From assembly GCF_023278565.1 (NCBI RefSeq), contig NC_064673.1, forward strand, positions 1,984,001 to 2,048,000: a DNA stretch of 64,000 nt. Reading direction: 5' to 3'. Below, in pieces: positions 23,286 to 34,870 of the stretch. The notes below the pieces were generated by a model, which saw nothing but the letters and a program-made list of their open reading frames with translations, had not been told where the DNA came from and searched no databases. The DNA comes from Colletotrichum lupini (lineage: Eukaryota > Ascomycota > Sordariomycetes > Glomerellales > Glomerellaceae). The position numbers were made by a program, and so were the translations under genes. Each line of letters begins with the position of its first letter. The first letter of the stretch is position 1.

Positions 23286-25803
23286 GATCTCGGCTTTAGC
23301 CAAACACAATACACTAGCTTCCGGTGGTTTTTGGCGGTCCTATTAAGTCCTGACTCAAGACCGACTTGAGATCGAGATAGCATTAGCCAATCATTTAGTG
23401 AATGGTGATGTTTCCAAAGTCAAGAAGGCAAACAACCCCTCACTGGATCGCTCTCGATCATGTGGAACGTGGCCTCTCTAAATACAACCTTGTCAATCCC
23501 ATCGGCCTGTGTCGCTTAGCAATCGTTGCGGCACAGCTGCGGGGCAAATCGCTCTGGGCCCTGTCGTTGGCAAGGAGCAACATCCCCAAAGAGCATGTCA
23601 TGAGAGCAAAGCTCAGTTGGTTATAACATGGCCACTGCCAATTGGTCGGATGACACGGATTGATTAGCGACTTGGGCTCATTGACTGACCTTGGCAAAAG
23701 GGCAATCAATTCGTGATTCTCATTAACGAGTTCCTATCCTTACCGGGCTCATGTGCTATCGCCGCATGTCCTTATCTGCTGTTGGTGACCCGTCAGCCCC
23801 AGCTCCCAACGACGTTGTAGCTTACCCCCGACGCAAACATCATGCAACGCCCATAGTTCGACAATCGAAATTTCTTTCGCGAAGTCGATTGGCAGACCAT
23901 GCCACATTCGCATTTTCAACGCTTCTCTGGCGACCGCGGTGATAGTCTTCCACGGCCTTGTCAACGACGCTATGACTCTGTATCCGCCCTGATGACAAAA
24001 ACATTCTTGCCACCAAAGCACCAACGGCACTCCCGGTCTGCGTCACAAAAAGTCCTTTATACCTCTTTCCATCCAATGTAACCAAAAATCTCCATCACGA
24101 ATGTTTCAATGGCAACGGGATAGACAATTGTGCATCGAGCAAACCCGGAGAGTCATTCTGGTAAGAAAGTGAGTGAGTGCGTGTGATATCTCGTGTGAAT
24201 TAGCACTACCTCAATTCCCTGAGGGACACATTTTGCAAGGGGGCATGGGGGGGGGGGGGGTGAGTTCATGGGTATTACAAACATCGAGTCCAAAAAGAGA
24301 ACTCGATATCCGGAACCAGTGCATAACAGTGGCCGCAAAACTTTCTGAAATCTCAAAACTGATCCCCTTTTTAGACCGCCAAATTCGGTCTGACTGTAAT
24401 GAGTCAATCGTTCATCTTCAAATAGACACGCCAATGAAGCTCTTGCAACCAATATCGCCAGTGACTTTGTAGGTCGGTAAATTAACATGCAACTCTCAGG
24501 AGACAACCGCCCGGCGTATAGTCTCTTTCTAGGGTAAGTAGAAGACCGTTACACTTGTGACGAAATCCTGGAGGTCCCAGTTGAGGAGTTTTCTCGGGGC
24601 TGCCAATACTCTGTAACTGATCAGAACGTGACTGTTGATTGAAGCCGCATCTTCCATTGTGACTACAACGAACCCGTAATTGCCAAGCAAGCAAAAGCCA
24701 TTTCGAATGTCACATGTCTTGGGCACGAGGTGATTAGCCTAACCGGCACAAAATGTTCCTCACCGACACTTGATCTATTATTGTTATGGCTGAGACACTA
24801 ATCACATCCAAGGCGGCATTTTCAAGAGATACCTGGCGCCTCAGACTGACATTGCGATGGCGCCATTCCCCCATGGAGTGGCGACTATTGCATCAGACCT
24901 GCAACAGCAAACGATTGCGTCCATTTCACAATTATATCTGTGATGTTGGCTATAGGGTGAGAGGGGTTTCAAGCATGAAGCCCCACCAGTCACTAATACT
25001 GGACTGCCGTTAGCATGGTGCCATGCGCGACGGTATTCGACTGCTTCTCATGGGCCACACTACACGCTTGAGCCACCATAGTTGGCGCGATGAAGGCAAA
25101 GACCATATCTCAGCAAGGCATGGTAAGCAGATGACCAGGTTTCTGACTGTCTCCACAGTGATGTCGTCCTCAGTCATTGCCAGAAAGTTTCAGACGGATC
25201 ATTGGCTGATCTCGACGCTGCTATGAAGCTAGTAATTATGATTGATGAACAAACCGTATCGTCATTCTCTGGACTGTCTTCTTGTTCGCCGAAAGTTACT
25301 GTATAGGGTTAGTCTTTCCTATAGCTGCCATAACGGCAGCCCGTACCCATCAAACGAGGCGTCAACGGCGGTGAAAGGTATTTTGAAGCCACACTTATCA
25401 TCTGCATGGACGAGACAGACTAAGATGCAATACCACGGAAAAAATCACTCGAAGTTGGTATATCAACAGCCATTATGGCGAACAGACAGCGTTGGAAATC
25501 CCAAGCGCTTAGAATTGGATGCTGCACTTGATTGGTATCGTTTACGACGTTTATTAATGCGGGCTGATCTGTTTCAGCTCAGCTTTGGCTCTTTTGCCTA
25601 CACACGAATGTATAACGAAAAATGTGACCAGATGCGAGCTAGTCTTGGCGGTTGATCGGCATCCCTACCATCCAAGTCGGACAATGCTGCTTGCTTGAGC
25701 AGCACGCACAAGGGATGGTACTCTCAAGTCGCGGGTACTGTTTCATGTCGTAATTCAGGTCAACCAGGTCAGCCTGGTCAACAAATCGAGATTGTAGAAA
25801 AAC
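23286..25803. other. 2.5-kb stretch with no recognised gene
   Basis: Base composition is ordinary, yet open frames are all under 140 codons and none has a domain I recognise. Several adjacent short frames on the minus strand between about 23,750 and 24,730 look protein-like (for example VTLDGKRYKGLFVTQTG near 24,050), so a decayed gene is possible, but I cannot name it. A run of 14 G lies at 24247-24260. The left end must hold the promoter of the methyltransferase gene. Confidence 0.4.
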
Positions 25804-25810
25804 TATAAAG
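25804..25810 (+). promoter_or_regulatory. TATA box candidate
   Basis: TATAAAG lies 184 bp upstream of the ATG at 25988, followed by an AT-rich then C/T-rich leader, a common fungal arrangement. Confidence 0.4.
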
Positions 25811-25987
25811 AGGGGATATTTGAACATTGATACTATCTCAAAAAATATCCACTCATCTCGCACTCTCATCATCTCATAACTGCACTGTCTTTCAAGATAT
25901 CCACACCTTTAGCATTCATTCTCACACGCAAAGGTAGATGGCTTACATCCCTAATGAGTGAGGCCAACACTAATATGGCATCTGCAG

Positions 25988-26302
25988 ATGCCTTCGGCCC
26001 AAGGATTTATCAAGGGCATTGCCGGAGGGAACAAGTTCACTTCGACATTCATCATCGATGATATCCAGTACCACTTCAGTGGAAGCTTCAGTCCGGCCGT
26101 TCAAGAGTTTGTCTCCAACTCAGCGAGGCTGGAATATGAGTCACTCGGGAGTTTGACCAGCAATCGCGATTTTAATGGCAAGGTCGGAACTCAATCCGTC
26201 ACCCTCGAAGTTGCCGATGGTCCTAAGATCACTGGCAAACTCGAACTACCAATCAGTCCCGCGTCTCGGGTGTCTGGAACCGGGACTTGGAACCAGGACT
26301 AG
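25988..26302 (+). CDS. Small unknown soluble protein, 104 residues
   Basis: I do not recognise the family with certainty. The frame runs from the ATG at 25988 to a TAG ending at 26302. The protein starts PSAQGFIKGIAGGNKF and is rich in alternating polar and hydrophobic residues (FTSTFIIDD, YHFSGSF, TQSVTLEVADG, KITGKLEL), which suggests an all-beta fold such as a small barrel or sandwich. There is no signal peptide, no cysteine and no membrane segment. A 54-nt leader intron (25934-25987: donor GTAGAT, branch CACTAAT, acceptor CTGCAG) ends directly against the start codon, and a TATA box candidate lies upstream; both support a real transcribed gene. The frame stays open upstream to a GTG at 25958, but that segment would be intronic. 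Confidence 0.65.
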   Translation: MPSAQGFIKGIAGGNKFTSTFIIDDIQYHFSGSFSPAVQEFVSNSARLEYESLGSLTSNRDFNGKVGTQSVTLEVADGPKITGKLELPISPASRVSGTGTWNQD

Positions 26303-27457
26303 TTCTTAATGTTATTTGTGGGCTTCGGACTTTGTGCGAGGCGTCGCATCTCCAGCGCCTGATTGAGGCTAAAGCAAGGGTATGGACAGAAATGATAGAA
26401 TCATCCTTGGCCAAAGGGATCACACACTCATTCTGTCGATAAGATAGGCCTGCCCACGGTCATTTACTTGCAATACTCATCAATTCAGAAAAATGGCACC
26501 TTGTATAAACCTACTTATGAATTAGCTGCTGCTCGGTAGTCGTGAACCTTGTGTGTTTGATCCAGTGCCATGATCGATTTTGATTATATCACCATTGTCA
26601 CTACACTTCTGGACAGATCTTCGAATTTTGCGGCGGCGCACTGATAGCCCCATGAAGATGGCACTATTATGGGTGCTATCGTAGGGTTATGCTGCTTGTG
26701 GTATCCCCCAAATTGGCTATTCGTCTTTAGGGCCAAGGGGACTAAGTAGCCACAGACTCTTAAGACTTCTTTGCAAATATTCCGCTCCTCGAAGTCTCTC
26801 GCTGCCTCATTCTTGAGCTAGCTTTTGCGTAACTCGAGCTGGCACTCGATGGCCATCTTCCCACGCCTTCATGCTCATCGACATCTTTTGGACCCTGTGA
26901 TGGTCACAGGCACTATGCGCTGAGCAGTTTTATAACCTCAGATAGCTTGCTGACAGGCTGTCACACCAATGACAGGTCCCTAATCTTTGAGCGTGCAGGC
27001 TTCTGGGATCAAATGTATCCGAATATGAATCTCGGCTGCCCTTGCTGAGAAAAGCGAGAAAGCTCATGACCCACACCAGTATGGTAAGCATATGAGTCAA
27101 TACGCCTCAACGCTGTCGATAACTTGATGTCATAAGTGATAATCAGATAGGACTTCTGAATCAGTGCGCAAGAGCGGTAACGGAAATTTCCAGTCACGTC
27201 TGTTAAATTCAGGTATCTTCTCCCGAGCCGTGAACTAAAATGGCCCAAACAAACAAATAACACCGAGGTAAGGACTGGAAATTGAATTCAAGAGGAGGGA
27301 AAGGAGTGTGAGGTTAGTGAATAGACGTAGGGTATGGTGAAGTGGATCGAAGCGTAGGATATTGGAAAGGAATGGATGGGAGTCGCTTTTCAGGCCTCAG
27401 CGAGAAGCATCGGGCTCACAAACATTCCTAGCTCTAGGGTCCGTGCTTCGCAGGCTC
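26303..27457. other. Spacer of 1.15 kb; nothing recognised
   Basis: Only one short open frame (84 codons, minus strand) and no domain, RNA or repeat that I can support. Confidence 0.45.
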
Positions 27458-28126
27458 CTATTTCTCCTTTGCCTCATCCTCCGTGCGCTTCTTCTCCATC
27501 CTTTCCCATTTATCTCTGACCACTTTTGCATTCTGGTACGCAATATCGCGTATTTCGCGATGCACCTTCAAGTTGTCGCCCCACAATTCTGGTTTACGGA
27601 AGGAAGGGACCTCGATGTTAACTCTTTCGGCCATTTGGTGAACAAAGGGCAGATCATCAACTCCTTTCCATTCCAAGAAGAGATTCTTGACCACCTGGAA
27701 TGCAAGGGCGTCGAATTCTTTGATCTTGTCGAGCTCAGTCTCCTTAGCATGATCCTCTTCCTCTCTTATAATCAAGGTATTGACAAAGTCAAGAAGGTTG
27801 ATGCTGTTAAGAAACAGATGCTTGAGAATGAGGTCGATATCCTCCAACCGTTGGATGAGGTCGTTTACGCGATCCCACGTCAACGTTCCGTCGTCAAATT
27901 GCTTAGCTAATGTCTGGTACCTTGTTTCGTAAAATAGGCGGCAAATTTTGTCAAGTGATCGTGCGGCTGCGGATTTATGACGGAACATGTTTTTGGTCTT
28001 GTCGTTTTGCTGCTCCGAAAGTTGTTTGTCTTCCTTTACGTGTCTCTTGATCTTTTCCACGTAATTCGTAAGGAAGTCTTTTTCTCTTTCCTCCCATTGC
28101 CTCCTTTCCAGAGAGCTATCGGACAT
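27458..28126 (-). CDS. Unknown charged alpha-helical protein, 222 residues
   Basis: One open exon with a start at 28126 and stop at 27458. The composition is strongly charged (Lys, Arg, Glu, Asp), with hydrophobic residues spaced as in amphipathic helices or coiled coils through most of the length; the first 60 residues (RRQWEEREKDFL) and the last 20 (KWERMEKKRTEDE) are especially lysine/glutamate rich. There is no signal peptide or membrane segment. I do not recognise a domain. The clean open frame of this length with good codon structure, and no competing frame of equal quality, supports a real gene. A cytoplasmic or nuclear scaffold-like role is only a guess. Confidence 0.7.
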   Translation of the reverse strand: MSDSSLERRQWEEREKDFLTNYVEKIKRHVKEDKQLSEQQNDKTKNMFRHKSAAARSLDKICRLFYETRYQTLAKQFDDGTLTWDRVNDLIQRLEDIDLILKHLFLNSINLLDFVNTLIIREEEDHAKETELDKIKEFDALAFQVVKNLFLEWKGVDDLPFVHQMAERVNIEVPSFRKPELWGDNLKVHREIRDIAYQNAKVVRDKWERMEKKRTEDEAKEK

Positions 28127-28625
28127 GGTTGAAATGTGGTTGGAAGTTGTGGAGGAAGATCAAGAATGAAGGGGGTAAAAGTGCTCGACGGAACCCACAC
28201 AGAGGCGTAAAATTGAGAATGCGTTGATATCCAGGAAGAGAGCTTTTCTGAAACGATGAGAAGAAGTCTTCTTATGAAAAACTAATGTGTCAATGATTCC
28301 CTGGAACTGTAGTGTAGAATAAGGTATGGCTACTTGGTAATAGGACTGTCGGCCACATAATCACTAGCTAACGCCGGCCCAAGAGACGCCCTTCAGTATG
28401 CAAGTGACACACACGACATGAACATACTCATTCACAAGTGAGATTTTGAGGGTACTGAAGTTTCATCATTTTGATTGGACTCCTTTCAGTATGGTGCTCA
28501 TGAGCACTTTGTGCTACTCCACCAAATATCATAATCGGCCGATGCCACTCCAGGCGGCAAAGGTCTCTGGTGTTACCCCAAGAGACTTGATAGTGCCCAT
28601 TGCTCCCTTTTACCTCTTGGTCATT
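28127..28625. other. Spacer between two minus-strand genes
   Basis: It holds the promoter of the charged helical protein and the 3' flank of the acetyltransferase. The 100-codon frame on the plus strand (28446-28748) runs antisense into the acetyltransferase and has no domain. Confidence 0.45.
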
Positions 28626-29379
28626 TTACTCTTTTATGCTTTGTTTCGAAATCGCCAACTCCTCCTCCAGTGTTTGCACCTTCTTGATGACCCTAGCAGG
28701 ATTGCCCACCGCCACCGAATGAGGCGGCAGGCTCTTTGTCACGATTGAGCCGGCACCAACAGTCGTGCCCGATCCAATGGTCACGCCAGCCAGGATGATT
28801 GTACCGCCACCAATCCAGCAATCGTCTTCAATGGTCACCGGCAGACCATATTCCTCGCACTTCATTCAGGAAAGAATGCTCGTGTCATGAGCTGCGCTGT
28901 AGATGCTCACATTGGGACCGATTTGAACACGGTCGCCAATGCTGACGAGGCTGACGTCGAGAATGGTCAGGCTGCACATATTTGTTGGAACACACTCTTT
29001 TTCTTCATAGAATTCATGCGATCAGGTGAGAAATATACTTAAAGTTGGCAAAGGACTTGGAGCCAAAGATGATGTTGCAGCCGTAGTCGACAGACAAAGG
29101 AGCCTCGATGAATGACTGCTCGCCAAATTTGCCCAGGAGTTGCTGCAGAATCTCCTTCTTCTTCTTGACCACCTCCTGGGGGGTGTTCTGGCGGGGGTCG
29201 ATCTCGTTGAAGTCGTGTGCGAGGCAGCGGGCTCGGTGGCGGCCTTGGTTGAGGGTAGGGTCGAGAGGGTCGTACATCATGCCCGAGACCATGCGCTCGT
29301 AGTTCTCGCAAGAAGGCTTGTTCTTCACGGAGCTTACGAGCTCGAGGATCTTGGGGTCTTTTTCTTCCTTGGCGCCCAT
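28626..29379 (-). pseudogene. Maltose/galactoside O-acetyltransferase with one in-frame stop
   Basis: Two exons, 29379-29039 and 28971-28626, joined over a 67-nt intron (donor GTATAT, acceptor TGCAG), would give 228 residues, the usual size. The N-terminal maltose-acetyltransferase helix pair (MVSGMMYDPLDPTL, ARCLAHDFNEIDP) is followed by left-handed beta-helix hexapeptides (GPNVSIYSAAH with the catalytic-type His, [38 protein letters not shown]). Members transfer acetyl from acetyl-CoA to sugar hydroxyls. The frame is broken by a TGA at 28866-28868 (codon 149), directly after HDTSILS; a single C-to-T change from CGA would explain it. The coding sequence on both sides is otherwise intact. A 51-nt intron (GTGAGC to GAATGAAG) could remove the stop, but only by deleting the catalytic His segment. 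The truncated product would lack the acyl-CoA-binding coils. Confidence 0.78.
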
Positions 29380-29953
29380 CGTGACGGTGTTATGGGGGTT
29401 GGAATTGGAAAGGATTGATGTAGAAGGGAGTGGCTGACAAAGTCAAGAGGATACGAGAAGACCGCTCGCCGAGATTCGGAAGCCTGCCTTGAAACTTTTG
29501 TGTAGGAGGAAATTGGGGACGAAGAAGGAGTAAGGCACTAGTGTTCTTGCCTTCTCTTGAAGTCCACTGTTTGAGGAAGGAGGTCTGGCGCGAGGGATGG
29601 GCGTCAGGTACTGAAGAGTGAATTGATTTCAATATCACCCAGACATTCACCGATTTACTAAATGAAGGCTTCGGGGAGGCGGCAGCCCGGGTCCCAGTGC
29701 CTTCGCATTTATTGAAAAAGGATCAGTAGGATTCTATTGAGAAGTCGCAAGGCTAGGTCGAAAGTAGACCAGTGTTGCAGGCTATCTTTAGAGAAGCACA
29801 AGACACAAGTTGCCATGACATGTAGATCGTCGAGTCATATTCATAAGCTATCCTAACCCTTGAATCCGGTGTAATGCAGGCCCCAGCCGAACAATGCGCC
29901 TTGCAAAGAAGAAAATGCCATCTCAACCGCAAAAAACAAGCAATATCGCCATA
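29380..29953. other. Acetyltransferase promoter and 3' flank of EXO5
   Basis: No gene recognised. The 86-codon minus-strand frame at 29390-29650 has no domain and lies in the expected leader. Confidence 0.45.
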
Positions 29954-31626
29954 TCAGCCACTTGTAAGATGCTTACTCCTGCCTGCCAAACGCTGTCTAG
30001 TACTCCGCAGTCTCTCCTCATCCATGGCAGACCGCCATGTGCAGTCGCCCACAAACTCACACATTCGACACTTGTACGCCTCCTCAATCTGCACACCCCG
30101 CGGTTGTCGGTCCGCTCGCCACCACTCCATCGTGTTACCCAAGTAGAGGTTCAGCGCCCGATCATCCATTGGAAAGACCTGGCTATCAATGAGCGAACCG
30201 TCTCCGCGGTACCTGTACTCCACAGCGAGAAGCCGACCCACGGAGTCGGCGCCATGGGGGAAGGTTTGGCGCAACTCTGATACGAGAAGAGGGAGCAATT
30301 CCCTCAGTGTTCTGTACTTGATGAAGTCCGGCGCCGACGAATTGAGGTTTGCGTCATCAGCTTCGGCATCGACCGTTGCTGTAGTGGGAGACAGCGGGAT
30401 GTAGTCCTCGTCAGGGGAGGAATCCATGTCGAAGAACAATTCGTCGTGCAGGCTACCAATCTGGGCAATGAATGAATCGGAGAACGGCTCATCTGGATCC
30501 AGACCGTACCGCCGGAAGATACGGAGGTAGTCCAGCTTATCCGCTGCCATTTCTGACAGGAAACGCTGGTACAGGAAGAGCTGCACCTTGGCCGGCCGCA
30601 GTAACGCAGGGCTGTTGGGGGCCTTCATAGACCCACGCGTCTTCACATCCGTCAGGTATATCTGAGGTATGTCCGCCTGTTTCTTCGAAGGAAAGTAGTC
30701 GGTTATGCTGGACTGGTTTTGCTCAGACTCCTGACTCAGCTGTTCCATGAACTCCGGATCCGGATTCTCATAGCTCAGACCGTCGATGACGCCATTGACC
30801 AGATTTCCGTCGGCGAATCCCCATACTTCAAGCTCACGGGTCATGCCGGTCTCACGGAGTGTTCGAAGTCCCTGAATGAGGTTCCACATCCGGAGACCAA
30901 AGCCATCTTCTTTACTCGCGATCTCGACGCGGACCGTTGTATGTACTTCGTCTTCGAGGTCTTGGTGTACCTTTGTTCCCTGCTTCATCGCCGCTGTCCG
31001 GGTCTTCCGACCATATGGTAGGCGGGTGAGGGTATAGAAGTATTGTAGTTCGCACCAAGCACCCGAGGTCAAGTCGGTGACGGTGAATGGCTTCCGGGGA
31101 TACGATCGGAATCGTACAAGCGGCGATCGGGTATCATTCTCGGGATCAGGGGTGGCTTTCTCGTTCGGCTTTGGTGATGAGGGAGCAATATTGTTATTCG
31201 AAAGGGCCCTGCTCACTAAGCGCTTTCACGTCAGTCAGTTTGAGCAGAAGCTTGCCTCGCAAAGTAACACTCACAATCCGGATAGGCGACGGAGTGGCCA
31301 GGTGACGCCGAGGGAAGATCTGCCTGCTTCGTATCGTCGGTAAGGGTCGCCTTTGAGCGACTCCGGCTAGGTCGTACAGAGCCCTTGGCTGTGCCAGTCG
31401 TGCGATATGAGAGAAGATCCGTGGGAGCATCGTCAAGGCAAAATTCTTGCTCGGCGACGGTGTCAATGCCAAAGTCTGAAGCGATCGATGGAGCGGCGGG
31501 GTTCCGCGATGAGGTTGAGGTGGGGGCGGGGTTATCAGTGATGAGCTGGCTCAGCAACGTCTCATCCTCCAAAGAAAGATCGTAGCCATATTCATCGTCT
31601 GAATCAAGCGAAAAGGAGGAAGACAT
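29954..31626 (-). CDS. EXO5: Exonuclease V (EXO5/Dem1 family)
   Basis: Two exons, 31626-31275 and 31215-29954, encode 537 residues; the 59-nt intron (31216-31274) has donor GTGAGT and acceptor CTTAG and joins to give the sequence YPDLSRALS. The family has a PDDEXK nuclease fold with an iron-sulfur cluster. The cluster ligands are visible as Cys172 (GAWCELQ) and Cys500, Cys503, Cys509 (CRMCEFVGDC). The nuclease acidic residues are Asp262 (GVIDG) and the DVK at 307-309 (TDVKTRG). The first 110 residues are acidic, serine-rich and probably disordered. In yeast this enzyme is a single-strand 5' exonuclease of mitochondria, in human cells it acts in crosslink repair; here either site is possible. 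The frame is intact. Confidence 0.93.
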
Positions 31627-32419
31627 CGCAAAGGTAGGCGAGAGTCATGTCGGATCGACGAGGGGGGAAGGACCCTCGTTGACGGCGTCACGACTTGGCG
31701 GGAGGGATCGCCGCTAAATGGGAGAGCGCGTCAGGAAAGTGGCGACGGGTGTCGCGAAGTCCAGTGACTTTCAGGCAGTCGTGACCCACATGTCCTGTGG
31801 AGATGGCCAATGAAGAGCAAGCCGAAACAAATTGCGGAGGTTGATTACATCAGCAAAGCAACGTCTCACTCATGAAAGGCTCAGCTCACATGTAAAGAAA
31901 CAACACTTCGATCGAGGGGGGTATTTTCAGGTGCGAGATCTGGTGCCAAACGTACAAACTTTTCATCTCATCTGTCACCAACGGAAATTTTAAACTTGTA
32001 GCTTTTTTGTTGAGACTGCGTACTCTCGGCTTCCGCGCCAAAAGTCTGTCTCTGGCGGTGTCCTCAGACGTGATATCGAAGTCAGTCACAGTCAAAGGCC
32101 CAACTCACTGTGGTTCTTGATTTAATTGTTATTTATCTTACATCAAGCTGGCTAAAGCGACACGGCGACATGGTGACACGATGATCCCCATACTACCAGC
32201 AACCTCATCCTTCTCAAAGCATACACTCGTTAGCCACAATACGTTCTCTCATGCCAGTATCCTCACCCCCAGTCCACACAGGGGCCTCTTCCTCTCGTAG
32301 CCATTTTCGGCTACCCAATACAGGTACATCATAAAGCCTCCTCAATCGCCAGGGCTCGAAGTGCAAGTAAGCACTGGACAATGTTGCCAGTTCCCAAAGA
32401 CTGGACTTAAGGATGCCGC
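31627..32419. other. EXO5 promoter and 3' flank of the next gene
   Basis: Short overlapping frames only. No RNA gene, repeat or domain seen. Confidence 0.45.
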
Positions 32420-34021
32420 TCAAATCTGATTGTCCTTCGACTTCAGTCGTTTGGACAATATTCCTCGAATGTTGAAGCGAGGCGGGGAGGCCAAATTGGG
32501 GTGCCGCCGACCCGCCGCTGGTGAGGCGGCAGATACAGGTGAAGTGTCGTTGAAAACGTCATCTGACATGCGACTGCTGGGAGAGAATCTCAAAGGCCGG
32601 CTTGCCTGCTTCGTAGGTGTGTTATGCGCATCCAACGTGTTCATTTTGGGCCTCCTTATCTCTGTGGTACGCTTCTTGGTCTGAGTTGACTTCTTACCCT
32701 GCTTGGGTCCGGACCGGCTTCTCCTCTTCGTTGGTGTATCCATAGGTTGCTCATTCGGGCTGGACTGTGCGGTCTGCTTGGCTTCCGTGGGCTGTTGCAT
32801 AAGTTTATGTGTGGCATCTTGGAGCTGCGGGGGCTCTGTGAGCTGTGCGGGCTGCGGGACGTCTTCGACAGACTCATTGATGCGCTTATAGACGTCGTTC
32901 ATGATCGCCTCTGCGAGAAACGCGCGAGACTCATAGTCGTCATCCTTGATGAGCTGCCAGGTACACTTCTCCAGATCTTCCCAGCCGGAGGTCTTCAAGT
33001 CTTCGAGAAAACTGGCAAGAGCAACTCGACGGACGGATCCGTCATTGTAATCTGCAATTCTGTCAAGCATGGGGGCGCTTTTCATGTATCTGGCCAACAA
33101 GGCATTATCGATCGGCTGCTGTCGCTTCACAGCTTCAGTAATTCGAGTCTATTGAGTAGGATGAAGATTAGCTATCGACATGGCACCTCTGGTTGGCATA
33201 TTTGAGCTGACGTTGGGGTTCTTGGCTTTTGGGATGGGATTGGTTCCCGATCCAGCCATCGTCTTCCACTTTGGGGTGGCCGCCTTCTTCTTTGGACTGG
33301 CGACTTTCTTCTTCGGTACAGTTTTCTTGTCGTGAGGGGACTCAGATTCCGCCTTTCGCTTCTTGCTTGGCGGCGAAGGTGTTGTGAACTTGGTCATGGA
33401 GCGCGTCCAGGGTCTCAGAGCCGGTAGAGCTGGGCGATCTGAGTTGAGCTGAGCAGGTTCCAAATGTTCGGTGCTGGATTTCTTGGCGTTGGCTTCCTTC
33501 AACGAAGGCTTGTCGACAATGAACAAGCTGTCTGAATGATCTTGGGTGGATGCAGCCGGAGAATGTGCCAATGCTGCCTTTAACATACCCTCCGACGAGT
33601 AAATACTGAGGCCATCAGCACAGTCCCGAATATATCGCAGAACACCAAGTGGTTGCTGCATGGTCGCCCATTCCCACCAAGTCAGCGGAGGCTCCAGCGT
33701 GTAGATGAGGAGAGCTGCAATAATTGTAACATTTGCAGGAGGTCGCTTGCCCTGTCCCATCTCCCGCGCTTGGCTGACCGTTCTGTGGAGGGCCTGGGCT
33801 CTGGACTTGTTCCCGAAGGACGAACTAGTGATGGGGATGGCGATCAGTGCTAGGGCTTGTTTCTTTTCTTCAGACGTCAATAGAATGTCCGAAGCGTCGG
33901 TGTTGAAGAGCTTGGCGGCCAAGTCTGACCATTCTCGCTGGAAATTAGGAATGAGATATGCTGGGGGAGCGCAGGCGTATTTGTCGGCTACCTTGGGCGC
34001 CTTTCCGCTACTTTCTGCCAT
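32420..34021 (-). CDS. Unknown protein with lysine-rich, probably nuclear tail
   Basis: Two exons, 34021-33212 and 33148-32420, give 512 residues. The 63-nt intron (33149-33211) has donor GTCAGC, a GCTAAT branch site and acceptor AATAG, and is phase 0; it links two frames that would otherwise be separate. I start at the ATG at 34021 (MAESSGK); the same frame is open to 34192 with a hydrophobic extension that looks like leader. Residues 1-150 form a conserved-looking helical region (LLIYTLEPPLTWWEWA). The middle is basic and low-complexity with several nuclear-localisation-like clusters (SKKRKAES, KTVPKKKVASPKKK). The C-terminal exon has a second helical block (ESRAFLAEAIMNDVYKRI) and another basic tail. 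No family recognised; a chromatin or DNA-associated role is an inference from composition. Confidence 0.68.
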
Positions 34022-34870
34022 TCTTGAAGCTTCTGGCAGTCTCGTTGAAAGGAGGGAATAGGATTTGATTCCCAATCGAGTGAAGTTGGAGAGAAGAATA
34101 CGGGCTGCAGAGGATGGAAGAGTATGTAGGTAACAAGTTGCCAGAGGTACAGAAGGAAGGAGAAAAGGACTCTGTAGATGCCTCAGAAACAATCTTGAAA
34201 GGCAGTCGAGTCCACAGCGCTTTCCTTTAGCAATGGAAGACCGAAAAGCGTATTGAACTTGTGGGCAAAGGTAGCTCCCGTTCCCGGTCCGTCACAGAGT
34301 TGGCTTCTGGTCGATCATGCAGATACGGGGCACAAGAAGGAAACTGGTGAGACTATGGTAAGGAGGAGTGATCAGGTCAATGAATGTAAAGGCGTTGCTT
34401 TCTGACTGAAAAGGGTAACTTAAATTTCTCTAAGAGCCTTCTTGCTGCTTCGACTTGTGCAAACGTCAAAGGTTCCAGACGTCCATCCAGGATTGGTTTC
34501 ACGTTGACGCATTTGCTGTTGAAAGGCAGGAAACATTAAGCCGGACTGGGGTTTCGACATAAACAGTAATAAAAATTTTCAATTCTCTCGAATTCATTAT
34601 CAGCGGCGGGCCAGCTCTCTATCTTGATTCGCGTAAACTAATTCCCATGTGTAAGTTACCCTCCTCTCCCAATGCCAGCTTACTGTTCGAACCCGTGCCA
34701 GAGCCAAGCGCTGATGGGGGTATCACCTTGCTCATCCTGGCCTTGAGACACTCAGCCGTCCTTAGGGTCTTTGATTGTGTTTTTTGTCGAGACATTGATG
34801 ATGATAAATCTAGCAGGACCCAATTATTCATCGCGGTCCCACGATCCCTAAAAGATGATGTGCCTACTTC
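34022..34870. other. Spacer between two minus-strand genes; no gene recognised
   Basis: It includes the probable leader of the preceding gene (34022-34192) and the 3' flank of the acidic protein gene. No further feature seen. Confidence 0.45.

Noticed and set aside
24247..24260. Run of 14 G as a regulatory or quadruplex element
   Set aside because: A single homopolymer run gives no further structure; it may be a slippage tract or assembly artefact.
33149..34192. The 347-codon frame as a separate mitochondrial protein with a targeting peptide from 34192
   Set aside because: The splice site at 33211 links it to the next exon, and the basic, NLS-rich body argues for the internal start at 34021; the upstream part reads as leader.
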